64,000 bases of DNA from Actibacterium sp. 188UL27-1 (GTDB taxonomy: Bacteria > Pseudomonadota > Alphaproteobacteria > Rhodobacterales > Rhodobacteraceae), in assembly GCF_016901225.1 (NCBI RefSeq), contig NZ_JAFEUL010000003.1:1-64000 (forward strand), read 5' to 3'. The position numbers and the translations under genes are program-made. The notes below the pieces were generated by a model, which saw only the letters and a list, made by a program, of their open reading frames with translations, ran no database searches and was not told where the DNA came from. Below, one piece after another: positions 7,505 through 16,277 of this stretch; position 1 is the stretch's first letter, and every line of letters begins with the position of its first letter.

Positions 7505-8167
7505 GTGCACAATGGGAAACAATCGAATAGCTACAATGATCTTATTGCTACCGGAAAAGATGGATCCCTCCGATATCTGGATTTGCTGGGCAATGAACTT
7601 CAAGGTGAACTGGACAAGTTGCCAGAAAGTGATCTTGAAGCATGCGCCAAAGAAGCCCATGACTATGGTGTAAAGGCTCAGAACTTTCAGAACTTTCAGA
7701 ACTTCGTTTCGATCCACTCACTCGGTCAAGAAAATCTAGACAAGCAGTTTGGGAAAGATACTTTAAAGTCCATTCCTCTTAATTCTGCCGATCCAAACTT
7801 CAAGGTTTCAGTAATCCCAGAAGAAAACAAAGCAAAAGTTCAAGACTACCATAAAAGCCTCGGAAATTACTTTGGTGGTCAGTTTGATGACAAAAGAAAG
7901 GTTGTTCCGGTTTTCGCAGACAATCCTGTCTTCAAAGAAATTGAGACGCAGCGTGGCCCAGCCTTCGATGCAAACGGGGAGCCTCGTATTGTTAGCGACA
8001 TCTCAGGACAGCTAGTCGAAAAATATCCAAAGCTTGGATACATTTACTATCCCAACGGGGAGGTAAAATGGACTGATGACATGCGCGCCGAGAGCGTTGC
8101 AAAAGGCTATGTCCTTAAAGGATTGAGATATAATACAAGCAATGTATATCAACTAATGATAGGGTGA
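7505..8167 (+). CDS. Unknown protein, AT-rich, possibly 5'-truncated
   Basis: I do not recognise this 220-residue protein. The frame is open from 7433; the first usable start is GTG 7505 and there is no clear ribosome site, so the true N-terminus may have been lost. It is lysine-, asparagine- and aspartate-rich, has a short repeat (QNFQNFQNF, residues about 58-66), no signal peptide, no membrane segment and no cysteine cluster. Base use is clearly more AT-rich than in all neighbouring genes, a sign of transfer from another genome. It lies between an IS6 fragment and the ISKra4 end, so it could be a passenger or a remnant of a larger foreign gene. Confidence 0.5.
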   Translation: MHNGKQSNSYNDLIATGKDGSLRYLDLLGNELQGELDKLPESDLEACAKEAHDYGVKAQNFQNFQNFVSIHSLGQENLDKQFGKDTLKSIPLNSADPNFKVSVIPEENKAKVQDYHKSLGNYFGGQFDDKRKVVPVFADNPVFKEIETQRGPAFDANGEPRIVSDISGQLVEKYPKLGYIYYPNGEVKWTDDMRAESVAKGYVLKGLRYNTSNVYQLMIG

Positions 8168-8226
8168 GTGATATATTCGGCAACGAACAATTCGCCAAGA
8201 TAAAAGCAGACATTGAAGCCAGTATC

Positions 8227-9602
8227 GGGATTGGGCAAAACTTGGGGGTCCGGCTGTGGTATGCGCTGGTCAACCTTCCGTCGAGACCGGCGGCCCGCAC
8301 GATGGCGACGCGATGGGCGCCTTTGGGTGACCACCTCATGCAACGGCGCTTTCCCATCCGTGTGTTGCCGATGTCGTCCACGCAGCCTTCTGCGCGGGAC
8401 GAGGAGATCGGAAGACCATTGCGATATCGCCTCCCATAGTCGGTCAGGCTATCCATGTTGTTTGCCAGATAGGTGTAGAGTTGCCGGCAACGCGCTTTTA
8501 CACGCGCAGCCGCGTCGCACAGTCTGGGATCATCTTTGCAGAGCCGCTCGCAATCGGTCTTCAGCCATCGAAGGTCCGTTGTGGCCGCTCGAACAACACC
8601 GAACTGCCAGAGAAACTCTTGGCTTGCAGCAGCCCCCTTACGGCGTTCTCAACATGTTTTACCCGCATCGAGATGTGCCACCAATCAAGGATATGGCGAA
8701 CCGGCCCGCCAACGGCGTAGCGCACCAGATTGGGCAATGCGGGTTCTTCATCCGAAATCACGGTGACAGGGCTCTCGCCGTCCCAGCCAGTTTCTTTAAG
8801 ATCTTACCTCGCTGGCGCTTGAGCCGCCTGCTGTACAAGCCCGAAACGACGGCACATGTGCGAACTCTCGATCTTGCCGACCACAACATCGAGGTGCCGC
8901 TTCTGGTATTCCGGTCTGCTCCGAATATGCGCACCGTCCGGAAAGACCGTCACCGGAGCCGCGCTCTTACCTGCGGACGAGACAGCCGGTTCCACATACT
9001 CGCTGCCGCTGATTTTCTTGGCGATCTTGCCGAGGCGATCACGTACCGAGGTGTTCGCTTGCTTGGCGCATGGCAGAAACATCTCCATGATACGCGCTGC
9101 TTCTCGAAACGAATGCCGCGCTCCGGGTTCAGCTTGAAGGCGCTGCAATTCAGGTGTTGATCGGTCCGGGGAGAAACGGGCCAGCGGCGACAATGGTCCA
9201 CCCAGGGCGACCTCAGATTTGGCGTTGCAGGCGCAACGGCGAATGCGTGGCGCCTTGACCTGGAAACGACCGAACAGTGTGTCCAGAACACTGGGTCGAT
9301 AGCCATGGATCGCTCTGACCTTGTTGCAGTCAGGGCTAACCCTGCTCGCCTCAGAGATCTCCTCGATCTGGTCACGAAGGATCGTTTGCTGCAATTGCCA
9401 GAGCATGGATTTTGCATCTTCGATCAGCAGTCCAAAACCCTTCGGCTGCGTATCTCGAAATGGCCGGGACAAGCGTCCCAGACGCCGCGTCTGCGTAGTT
9501 CCGTTCTCAAATGTTGTCTCGACGACGATCCGCACATCCATGGCAATTCCCTCGCCGTGAAACCAACATCATAGACAAAAAACCCCACGTTTTGCCCACT
9601 CA
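8227..9602 (-). mobile_element. ISKra4-family insertion sequence with both ends
   Basis: Inverted ends are visible: TTGGGCAAAACTTGGGG at 8231-8247 and its counterpart CCCCACGTTTTGCCCA at 9583-9598. They enclose a single broken transposase gene of the ISKra4 type. The right end resembles a solo copy at 14369-14414. Exact outer bases and target duplication could not be fixed by eye. Confidence 0.8.
8250..9541 (-). pseudogene. ISKra4-family transposase, several frameshifts
   Basis: The N-terminal 200 residues read from ATG 9541 and fit ISKra4 transposases (GYRPSVLDTLFGRFQVKAPR, then FSPDRSTPELQRLQAEPG and RHSFREAARIMEMFLP). Similarity then changes frame: ISDEEPALPNLVRYA and HILDWWHISMRVKHVENAV are at 8650-8761, and MDSLTDYGRRYRNGLPISSS with RAEGCVDDIGNTRMGKR and MRWSPKGAHRVA at 8260-8456. 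At least two shifts separate these blocks, so the copy cannot make its own transposase. Confidence 0.85.
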
Positions 9603-9679
9603 CATCTCCTTTGGTGCAGTAAATGCTATCAAAGGAGCGGCATCAAACCGCGACAGGTCCAATTGGGGCGCGGTCTTTG

Positions 9680-10528
9680 TCAGGCCGTGCCCGAGAAATA
9701 CTGCGTAGGCGCCGCGCCGAATTGCTTCCGAAAGAAGCGTGAAAAGTAAAGTGGATCGCCAAACCCGAGGTCAAATGCAACCTCTTTCACAGACCGATCT
9801 CCAGTCCGAAGTGCCACGCGCGCTTCAAGTGCCAGACGCTCTTGCGCCAACTGCTTTGCCGTCTGACCCAATTCATTTTTCACATGCCGATTTAGGGTCG
9901 CAATCGTAACGCCAAGCATATCGCAATACTCCGCAATCTCCAGATGTTTTGCATAGTTGTCTTCGACCAAATCCTGAAACCTTGCGACGATCTCGGACAC
10001 TTTTGCCGGTGTCACTTGGAAGGTTTCATCGGGATTTGCATACCTGATTTTGCAATCCGCCGCCTGAAGAAGCAGGGACTTGATCGTATTGATTGCATGT
10101 TCGGGTTTAAACAAGCTCTCACCGCTGATGATATTGCCCAGCTCCTCAAACCGCGCTCGCGCGGTTCGATAGCCATCCTCTTTCAGATCGACGATCGGCA
10201 AACCACGCAGGCGGTTAAAGACGACACCATCACAAAACACCTCGTTCCTCATTACCCGTACACAAAAGAAATTGTGGTGAAAAGCACAGGACAGAAACGA
10301 GGCACTTGGCGAGAAGCTGATCCGCTCTCCGGGAGACAGGGTGAGCAACTGAAACTGATCCAAGGTGATACCGCACCCTTCGATCACCACATCCACAGGC
10401 CCGCCAACTGGCAAAAAAAGTCGATAGAGCACTTCTGAATAGGCCGGAGGTTCCCCGGGCTGCGATTGGACACGTAAGCTTGCATCGGGGTCAGTTGAGT
10501 CTTGGATCGTAAGCGTGCGCGTTTGCAA
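9680..10528 (-). CDS. AraC-family transcriptional regulator
   Basis: This is a 282-residue regulator. The N-terminal half (about 1-170) is a ligand-binding or dimerisation domain without an obvious sugar-cupin signature. The C-terminal 100 residues hold the two AraC helix-turn-helices: HLEIAEYCDMLGVTIATLNR and SVKEVAFDLGFGDPLYFSR, then FFRKQFGAAPTQY. It is divergent from the cupin-sulfurtransferase pair with a 209-base gap, so it likely controls those genes and itself. Its effector is unknown. Confidence 0.88.
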   Translation of the reverse strand: MQTRTLTIQDSTDPDASLRVQSQPGEPPAYSEVLYRLFLPVGGPVDVVIEGCGITLDQFQLLTLSPGERISFSPSASFLSCAFHHNFFCVRVMRNEVFCDGVVFNRLRGLPIVDLKEDGYRTARARFEELGNIISGESLFKPEHAINTIKSLLLQAADCKIRYANPDETFQVTPAKVSEIVARFQDLVEDNYAKHLEIAEYCDMLGVTIATLNRHVKNELGQTAKQLAQERLALEARVALRTGDRSVKEVAFDLGFGDPLYFSRFFRKQFGAAPTQYFSGTA

Positions 10529-10737
10529 TTGTCCGTCCCCCTCGCTCCATCCGCTTATTCGCGCTGTCGAGTTTGTCCAGTTCCTTGGATTAATATGGCT
10601 TTCAAAAAAGTGTTATCTAGAGGGAAAAATGGTATGCACAACGATTTTGTCCATGCTGTTTTAGATTCCATGTATAGGGCAGGGCCACGTTCAAGGCTAA
10701 TTTTCTAGCAGATAAACTCCACAAAGGATCTGCTGAA

Positions 10738-11181
10738 ATGAGGCTTGCAACCCACCTGATTGCACTTACTGCCACCTCTCTGTTCACCACTGCCGGTCTT
10801 GCAAATGACCACGCGAAGGCCGGTCAATTCCTTGACGCGTCGGAAATTGTCTTTGAGGACATCGTCCCGGGCGTTGTTGCTTTTGCCACCGTGTCGGGTG
10901 ATCGCGAAAATGGCGCCCATGGCACCTTTGTGCGCATTCCTGCTGGTCAGGCGACGCCCCTGCATACCCACGGTGCCGCTTACGAAGCGGTCGTTATCCA
11001 AGGGAAATTCGAAAACCCGATTGAAGGCAATGACGCCTCAAACGTGACGCTGTCCGCAGGCAGCTTTTACAGCGTGCCAGCAGATGCGCCGCATGTCACC
11101 CAATGTGCGGCTGACAGCCCCGTCGATTGCGTGTCTTTCTTTTGGCAGGGCGTGCCTTTTGACTTCGCCCCGGTCGAATAA
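10738..11181 (+). CDS. Exported cupin-domain protein
   Basis: This is a 147-residue protein with a cleavable signal peptide (MRLATHLIALTATSLFTTAG, then LANDHAKAG), so it is periplasmic. The cupin barrel has the metal-ligand motif around PLHTHGAAYEAVVIQGKFENP (residues about 78-98, given as PLHTHGAAYEAVV) and a later His in VPADAPHVTQC. Two cysteines near the C-terminus (QCAADSPVDC) could form a disulfide. It overlaps the sulfurtransferase start by one base (TAATG), so they form an operon. The substrate is not known. Confidence 0.8.
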   Translation: MRLATHLIALTATSLFTTAGLANDHAKAGQFLDASEIVFEDIVPGVVAFATVSGDRENGAHGTFVRIPAGQATPLHTHGAAYEAVVIQGKFENPIEGNDASNVTLSAGSFYSVPADAPHVTQCAADSPVDCVSFFWQGVPFDFAPVE

Positions 11182-12050
11182 TGGCAATGTCACATGACTG
11201 GAAAGGAACGGTTGATGACCGCTCCCCTCTGATTTCAGCCAAGCAACTCGCACATCTGTTGGGCCGATCTGACGTAAAGATATTTGACGTCAGGGGCACA
11301 TGGGCCAAGCCTGCGCGTGCCCTGCCGGAGGAGTACGCCGAGGGTCACATCGAAGGCGCGGCTTTCCTTGACTGGACCAAGGAGTTTATCGCGACGGATG
11401 TCGCCACCAACTTGGCACCCATCTCGGACGAAGCTGGCGCACGTCAATCGTTCACGCGCCTCGGCATCAACCCTGGCGATCTCGTCGTGCTCTACGACGC
11501 CTCATCGCATATGCAAGCAGGGCGGATTTGGATGGCGATGCGCCATTGGGGCTTTACCAATGTGCGTGTCTTGAACGGAGGTTGGAAATTCTGGTCGGAA
11601 CAAGGCTTACCGATTTCCACAGAGCCAACGACCTATGGCACCGGCTCCGTCGAACCGCGTTTGCAAGACGGGTTGACGATAGATTTGGATACTTTCATCG
11701 ATCGGCGCGCCACGGCATGCGTCATCGATGCACGTGGGCCTGCGAATTACGCCGGGAAGCCGGATGATCCGCAGACAGGACATATCCCCGGGGCGCTCAA
11801 TGTCCCGTTCAGTGCGATGCTTGAACCCGAAACGGGTCTTTTCTTGGATCAACAGGGTATCCGCGCCGCTCTGGACGATTTGGCCCCCTGTTGGAAAACC
11901 AAACCCCTGATTGCGTCTTGCGGGTCAGGCTACGCGGCCACAGTGGTTCTGCTCGCCCTCGAATTAATCCACGAACAGGGCACCTTGTTTGATGGGTCAT
12001 TTGCTGTTTGGAAGCAGGATCCTGACCGCCCCGTCACACAGTTAATATAG
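11181..12050 (+). CDS. Two-domain sulfurtransferase (rhodanese/MST family)
   Basis: This is a 289-residue enzyme with two rhodanese domains, an inactive N-terminal one (about 15-145) and a catalytic C-terminal one (about 165-285). The active loop IASCGSGYAA has the persulfide Cys247. The loop begins CGSGY rather than CGSGVTA of 3-mercaptopyruvate sulfurtransferases or CRxGx of thiosulfate enzymes, so the donor is uncertain but closer to the mercaptopyruvate type. The start overlaps the cupin stop by one base. No signal peptide is seen, so it should be cytoplasmic, unlike the cupin before it. Confidence 0.88.
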   Translation: MAMSHDWKGTVDDRSPLISAKQLAHLLGRSDVKIFDVRGTWAKPARALPEEYAEGHIEGAAFLDWTKEFIATDVATNLAPISDEAGARQSFTRLGINPGDLVVLYDASSHMQAGRIWMAMRHWGFTNVRVLNGGWKFWSEQGLPISTEPTTYGTGSVEPRLQDGLTIDLDTFIDRRATACVIDARGPANYAGKPDDPQTGHIPGALNVPFSAMLEPETGLFLDQQGIRAALDDLAPCWKTKPLIASCGSGYAATVVLLALELIHEQGTLFDGSFAVWKQDPDRPVTQLI

Positions 12051-12105
12051 CGCAATTGCTCATCCGCCACCCAAGCGGACGAGCCCATAGCATCAGGAAA
12101 TTTCA

Positions 12106-12534
12106 ATGGATAACGCACCGATTCCAAACCGCATTCTCTATACGATGCTACGTGTTCGCGATTTAGACCGTTCCCTGAAATTTTATCAGGATGCGCTCGG
12201 CATGTATGAGATGCGGCGCGAAACTTTTCCAGAGGGCAAGTTCACTTTGGTGTTCATTGGGTACGGCGATGCAGCGTCTGATGCCGTGATCGAGCTGACC
12301 TACAACTGGGACGACAACGACTACGAACTTGGCAATGCCTATGGGCACATCGCACTCGAAGTCGATGATATCTACGCCATGGAAAAGCACCTGAAGTCCC
12401 TTGGTGTCCATGTCGTGCGTCCGGCAGGGCCGATGACCTTTGCGCCCGAAGAAACGGGCGTCAAAGAAGTCATTTCGTTCATCGAAGACCCTGATGGGTA
12501 CCGGATCGAGTTCATCGAAAAGATGGCACCTTGA
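12106..12534 (+). CDS. Glyoxalase I-like lyase with altered metal site
   Basis: This 142-residue vicinal-oxygen-chelate protein closely follows the GloA pattern (lactoylglutathione lyase, methylglyoxal detoxification). VRDLDRSLKFYQDALGMYEM, VIELTYNWDD, NAYGHIALEVDD and EDPDGYRIEFIE are all in place. Three of the four expected metal ligands are present (Glu63, His81, Glu135). The first, a His in the bacterial enzymes (LLHTMLRV), is Tyr12 here (ILYTMLRV). It may therefore bind metal differently, use another substrate, or be inactive. It lies 55 bases after the sulfurtransferase gene. Confidence 0.82.
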   Translation: MDNAPIPNRILYTMLRVRDLDRSLKFYQDALGMYEMRRETFPEGKFTLVFIGYGDAASDAVIELTYNWDDNDYELGNAYGHIALEVDDIYAMEKHLKSLGVHVVRPAGPMTFAPEETGVKEVISFIEDPDGYRIEFIEKMAP

Positions 12535-12544
12535 CGCAAAGACT

Positions 12545-12560
12545 GTCTCGTCAGTGGGAC
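12545..12560 (+). promoter_or_regulatory. Dyad upstream of azoreductase gene, shared with NTF2-fold gene
   Basis: GTCTCGTCAGTGGGAC lies 91 bases before the azoreductase ATG and matches the site 90 bases before the NTF2-fold gene at 13 of 16 positions in the same orientation. Both regions also carry a GCAC(A/G)TCGCAAG 12-mer between site and gene. The GAF-Fis regulator gene two positions downstream is the obvious candidate binder. Confidence 0.5.
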
Positions 12561-12651
12561 AGACATCAGAACCGTAATGCACGTTCAGCACGTCGCAAGG
12601 CCGAAATGAACCACGTTAGAGGCGGATGAAATTCTTTCTGGAGAAACTAAG

Positions 12652-13242
12652 ATGGTTTCAATTCTACATGTCAATTCAAGCGCCCGCATGACGGGATCGG
12701 CATCCCGCCTCGGCGGAGATATGGTGGTCGAACATTTGAGAGCGCGCTACAGCAACGTCGTTGTCGTCGAGCGCGAAGCCGTGGCCCAGGCAGCGTTCCT
12801 CTCTGAAGAGTGGATCGGCGCGAGTTTCACGCACATCGATGACCGCTCAGCAGAACAGGATGAGATCCTGGCCACGTCGAATGCGCTCGCCCAGGAAGTG
12901 CTGAATGCCGATATTCTGGTGCTCGGCGTCGCGATGTATAACTTTGGTCTGTCCAGCGCGATGAAGGCCTGGATTGATCATGTGGCACGGCCCGGGATCA
13001 CGTTCCGTCCAGATCCCGAACACACTTATGTTGGTCTGGCAACAGGCAAGAAAGCGTACATCGTTTTGGCCAGTGGTGAGACATCGGCCGGCTCTGAGAT
13101 GGATTTTGCAACACCGTACCTGAAGCACGTGCTGGAGTTTCTTGGCATCAGGGATGTTCAAGTCATTGGCGCCGATCTGACCGTGACATCTCCCGGCACA
13201 CTCGAAGACCGGATCAAGGCACAGGTGGCGCAGCTGACCTGA
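12652..13242 (+). CDS. azoR: FMN-dependent NADH:quinone/azo oxidoreductase (AzoR family)
   Basis: This 196-residue flavodoxin-fold enzyme reduces quinones and azo compounds with two electrons, using NADH and FMN. The N-terminal phosphate-binding stretch is LHVNSSARMTGSASRLG, the flavin-binding loop is VLGVAMYNFGLSSAMKAWIDHV (about 84-105; here PMYNFGIP of E. coli AzoR is AMYNFGLS), and RPGITF and SGETSAGSEMDF follow. Length suits the family (about 200). It precedes the GAF-Fis regulator by 46 bases, a common pairing for an enzyme induced by its own toxic substrate. Confidence 0.88.
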   Translation: MVSILHVNSSARMTGSASRLGGDMVVEHLRARYSNVVVVEREAVAQAAFLSEEWIGASFTHIDDRSAEQDEILATSNALAQEVLNADILVLGVAMYNFGLSSAMKAWIDHVARPGITFRPDPEHTYVGLATGKKAYIVLASGETSAGSEMDFATPYLKHVLEFLGIRDVQVIGADLTVTSPGTLEDRIKAQVAQLT

Positions 13243-13288
13243 AAACACGCCATCAAATCTGACATCCAACAGAAAAGGGATATCCACG

Positions 13289-14275
13289 ATGTTGAACAGC
13301 CGCGAAAGCCACATAGAGAATGTCATTTCAACGGCAGAATCTTCGAAGGCCGCAGCGCTGAGCCGTTTGGCTGCATCTTGGACCCGGTCGATGGCGATAC
13401 ATGGGCTTCATCCCGGAGAGCGCAGAGCGCCCGAGCGCGTCGATCAAGCAAACCTCAGGGAACGCCAACAACGGGAAGAACGCTTCACCGACATTGCTGC
13501 TCCCTATCTTGATCATCTTTTTGGGCTTGTCGGGCAGCCGGGGTGCTGCGTTCTTCTTTCTGACGCGCAGGGGGTGATCTTGGATCAGCGGATCAACACC
13601 GCCGACAGTGATCAGTTCAGGGAATGGGGCCTTTGGAAAGGGACCGACTGGAGCGAGAAGGCCGAAGGTACAAATGGGATCGGGACCTGTCTTGTTGAGG
13701 CCAAACAGACCGTCATCCATCTTGAGCAACACTTCTACGCCCGCAACACCGGCATGAGCTGCATTGACGCTCCGATCTTTGGACCGGACGGGTCGTTGAT
13801 CGGTGCACTTGATGTATCCTCTGCCAGGCATGACCATACCGAGAACCTAAATGTTCTCGTTCGCGCTCTTGTACAGCAGATCGCCCGCCAAATTGAGGCA
13901 GACAGTTTCCGAACGGCCTATGCAAAGGCGCGCATTCTGGATGTGCTGGGCGCGTCCGGTGGAGGTGCTGCATTCTTGGCCATTGACCAAGACGACGTTG
14001 TTGTTGGCGCAACAAGAAACGCCCGCCACAAGTACCAACTAGGAGGTGGAGGCATTATCATGCCGCAACTTGTCTCCGAGATATTGGACACGGATGATCG
14101 CCCGCAGGTCAGCTTTGAAAAGGCGGAACGGACCACCATTGTGCAGGCTCTCACTCAACACAATCGTAACGTCTCCGAAGCCGCGCGGGCACTCGAGATC
14201 GGCCGGGCTACGATGTATCGACGAATGACCAAGCTGGCGATTGATCCGAAGGCTGACGATCTATCAATTCACTGA
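13289..14275 (+). CDS. GAF-domain Fis-type regulator (AcoR-like, no AAA+ domain)
   Basis: This is a 328-residue protein. Residues about 75-205 form a GAF sensor domain (GCCVLLSDAQGVILDQRIN, WSEKAEGTNGIGTCLVE, then IFGPDGSLIGALDVSSARHD), as in the acetoin regulator AcoR. The C-terminal 45 residues are a Fis-type HTH (IVQALTQHNRNVSEAARALE, then IGRATMYRRM). The central AAA+ ATPase of sigma-54 activators is absent, and so are the GAFTGA motif and Walker boxes, so it should act on a sigma-70 promoter or as a repressor. Position after azoR and the shared dyads suggest it controls azoR and the NTF2-fold gene. Confidence 0.85.
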   Translation: MLNSRESHIENVISTAESSKAAALSRLAASWTRSMAIHGLHPGERRAPERVDQANLRERQQREERFTDIAAPYLDHLFGLVGQPGCCVLLSDAQGVILDQRINTADSDQFREWGLWKGTDWSEKAEGTNGIGTCLVEAKQTVIHLEQHFYARNTGMSCIDAPIFGPDGSLIGALDVSSARHDHTENLNVLVRALVQQIARQIEADSFRTAYAKARILDVLGASGGGAAFLAIDQDDVVVGATRNARHKYQLGGGGIIMPQLVSEILDTDDRPQVSFEKAERTTIVQALTQHNRNVSEAARALEIGRATMYRRMTKLAIDPKADDLSIH

Positions 14276-14368
14276 GTTCATGGCGAGAGCGCGCACGTTT
14301 GCATCACCGGGTTGATGACGGGACGCAGCCCGGCTTTGCGGAGCTGGAACAGACCTTTGAAGAAACGG

Positions 14369-14414
14369 GGAGTGGGCAAAACCTGGGAGTCTTTGTCTAT
14401 AATTTTCATTTCAC
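14369..14414 (+). mobile_element. Solo ISKra4-like end
   Basis: From 14369 the sequence GAGTGGGCAAAACCTGGG and the following TTTGTCTAT and TTTCAC blocks match the right end of the ISKra4 copy at 9560-9602 read inward over about 45 bases. No transposase follows, so it is the remnant of a second, largely deleted copy or of a related element. It lies 90 bases after the GAF-Fis gene. The rest of 14276-14520 holds nothing else I recognise. Confidence 0.6.
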
Positions 14415-14519
14415 TGCATATTTCGACAAGCATCAGCATGCTCTTCAATTTTCGTTCGGCGTTAAACACAATTTGCAATCAACGCCGATTCCAAGTTGAA
14501 ACAAGACCTTAGCATGTAG

Positions 14520-15119
14520 ATCGTCGAGACTTGCTTTGTTGCGTCATTGGCGTAGCCAATCGACCTCCGGTAGGCTGCTCAGCAACGCCCGGGCGCCAAT
14601 GTAGCCACTGACTTGTCCGGCGGTGACGAACGAATTCAGCGGTCGGCCCAGGCTGTCGCAGATGGCGTGCAGCTTCGTGTTCATGCCGCCCTTGGTGCGA
14701 CCAATTAGACGACCACGCCCCCCTTTTTGGCGCCCAAACTGGACGCCGTATGGTGTGCTTTGAGATAGGTCGCATCAATCATCGCGGTCGTCTCCTCGCA
14801 GTGATCGGCTGCCAGTCCCATCATCATCTTTGCGAAGATGCCCTTATCGCTCCAGCGTTTCCAACAGTTATAAAGCGTCTTGTGCGGACCGTGTTCCCTG
14901 GGCGCATCACGCCAGCGTAAGCCATTGCGATTGATGAAGATAATCCCACTCAACACATGCCTATCATCGACGCGAGGCTTGCCGTGGGACTTCGGAAAGA
15001 AGGGTTCAAGGCGCGCCATCTGCGCATCCGTCAGCCAGAATAGATCAGACGTGTTCACCGCTCTTTTTTTTTGAACCGTGAAGCATGCCGCCATTCAGAA
15101 ATTAATGGGTCCTGACCCT
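14520..15119 (-). pseudogene. IS5-family transposase (IS1031/ISL2-like), frameshifted and truncated
   Basis: From 15094 the frame reads LFWLTDAQMARLEPFFPKSH, then VLSGIIFINRNGLRWRDAPR, YNCWKRWSDKGIF and the first-Asp region TAMIDATYLKAHHTASSL. The frame ends at 14705, and the continuation (TKGGMNTKLHA, SLGRPLNSFVTAGQVSGY, ALLSSLPEVDWL) is in another frame down to about 14560. The C-terminal third is missing. The outer end (15106-15120) carries a GGTCAGGACCCATTA-type IS5 terminal sequence on the minus strand. Confidence 0.82.
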
Positions 15120-15134
15120 AAATAAGGTTCTGCC

Positions 15135-15960
15135 TCAATCTGTGTGATTGAACGGCAGCGTTCGTGCGCGCATTAGTTCCGGTCCTGCTCGGCCATACAT
15201 GGCTCTTTTCAGTGTTTTAAGGCGGTTGATCTGTCCTTCTGCTTGCCCGTTGCTCCACGGCAGAGCGATTGCATTCTTCACGGCATTGAGATCCCTGTGC
15301 AGGGCCCTCGCAAAGCGCAGCATTTCGGTAAGGTCGGTTTCGATTGCGGTGTCGATCCATTGCTCCAGTTTTTCAGGTTCTTTGATGCGGAAAAGGGCTC
15401 GAAACCGCATGGCCAGCTGACGCATGGTGCCAATGGCCAGGCATCCTTGTTTTAGCGCGTCAACTTTTCGGGCCTGTCTTGCCGAAAGCTTGCTCCGAGG
15501 CATCAACCACTGACCTTGTCTCGAGATCCACCATGATAGTTCCATAATGAGAGGATCGCCGCCACCTCCAATCATCAATGCCGAAGACATGGATGTCTTC
15601 ACCTTGGGCAAACTTTCATGCCCAGCCGTTGCATCAGGCTTTCAGCCGGACGACCGCCCAGCCTGTGACCTACGAACCCAACGATTTCAGCCATCCTGGA
15701 TGTTCTACGTGCATAGGGTCGCGCAATCGCCGGAAGCTCGTCGGAGAACGTGCGTCGCCTGCATTCGCGGCGCCTGCATTGCCAGCGGTTTAGCGTCAAC
15801 TTTACACGAACTATACGCCCTTGGATCGATAGATCAGACAGGCTGCGCCTGCGCCAACCATGTCGATGACGGCTTCGTGTACCACAATCAGGACAGAGAC
15901 CGACAGGTTGAGCCACCGCCGAAACCATACAGACATTGTCATCTTAGAAGATGATGTCCT
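15135..15960 (-). pseudogene. ISL3-family transposase with internal deletion
   Basis: The N-terminal part (15599-15928) shows the ISL3 zinc finger (LCPDCGTRSRHRHGW) and RRRECRRRTFSDELPAIARPYA. The C-terminal part (15135-15480) shows LPWSNGQAEGQINRLKTLKR and AMYGRAGPELMRAR. Between them the catalytic start (GIDDWRWRRSSHYGTIMVDLE, readable in a third frame near 15520-15590 as GIDDW and YGTIMVDLE) runs directly into late sequence, so about 150 residues are missing and the frame is broken. Confidence 0.82.
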
Positions 15961-16277
15961 GAACACTAACTCCTGTGCCAGGAGGCAATTTTGATTTTGT
16001 GATCATGACTATTAGGCATAGCCCAAACCAGAACAGTACCACACAGATTGAGGCAGAACCGCATTAACTGCAACGTGACAGACGTTGCAAATCGACGTAT
16101 TGCGAAGACAGAGTTGCTGCATGTGAATGCCGGGCACGACTTTGGTGCCTTGCGTGAGCCCGCCATGCTGGCGCATGTGGTGGCCTGCACGGCTAAGTTC
16201 CTGCTGGACAGCAAAGACGAGATGCCCAGCGAGCAAACGGAAACCAATTCGGAATGAGCAAGGCGGGGACCTGAGCC
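15961..16277. other. Intergenic stretch with one weak open frame
   Basis: This 317-base gap has no convincing gene. A plus-strand frame at 16048-16257 (69 codons, IAKTELLHVNAGHDFGALRE in the middle) has a plausible protein-like middle but no clear ribosome site and no family I can name; it may be the remnant of a larger gene. An antisense frame covering 15966-16565 looks like a shadow of the next gene. Confidence 0.3.

Noticed and set aside
7681-7706. Short AACTTTCAG tandem repeat, possible CRISPR-like or minisatellite
   Set aside because: Only two to three units of nine bases inside an open frame, with no spacers; it encodes the QNF repeat.
13289-14275. Sigma-54 activator controlling azoR from a -24/-12 promoter
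   Set aside because: The protein lacks the AAA+ domain, and no GG-N10-GC promoter was found before azoR or the NTF2-fold gene.
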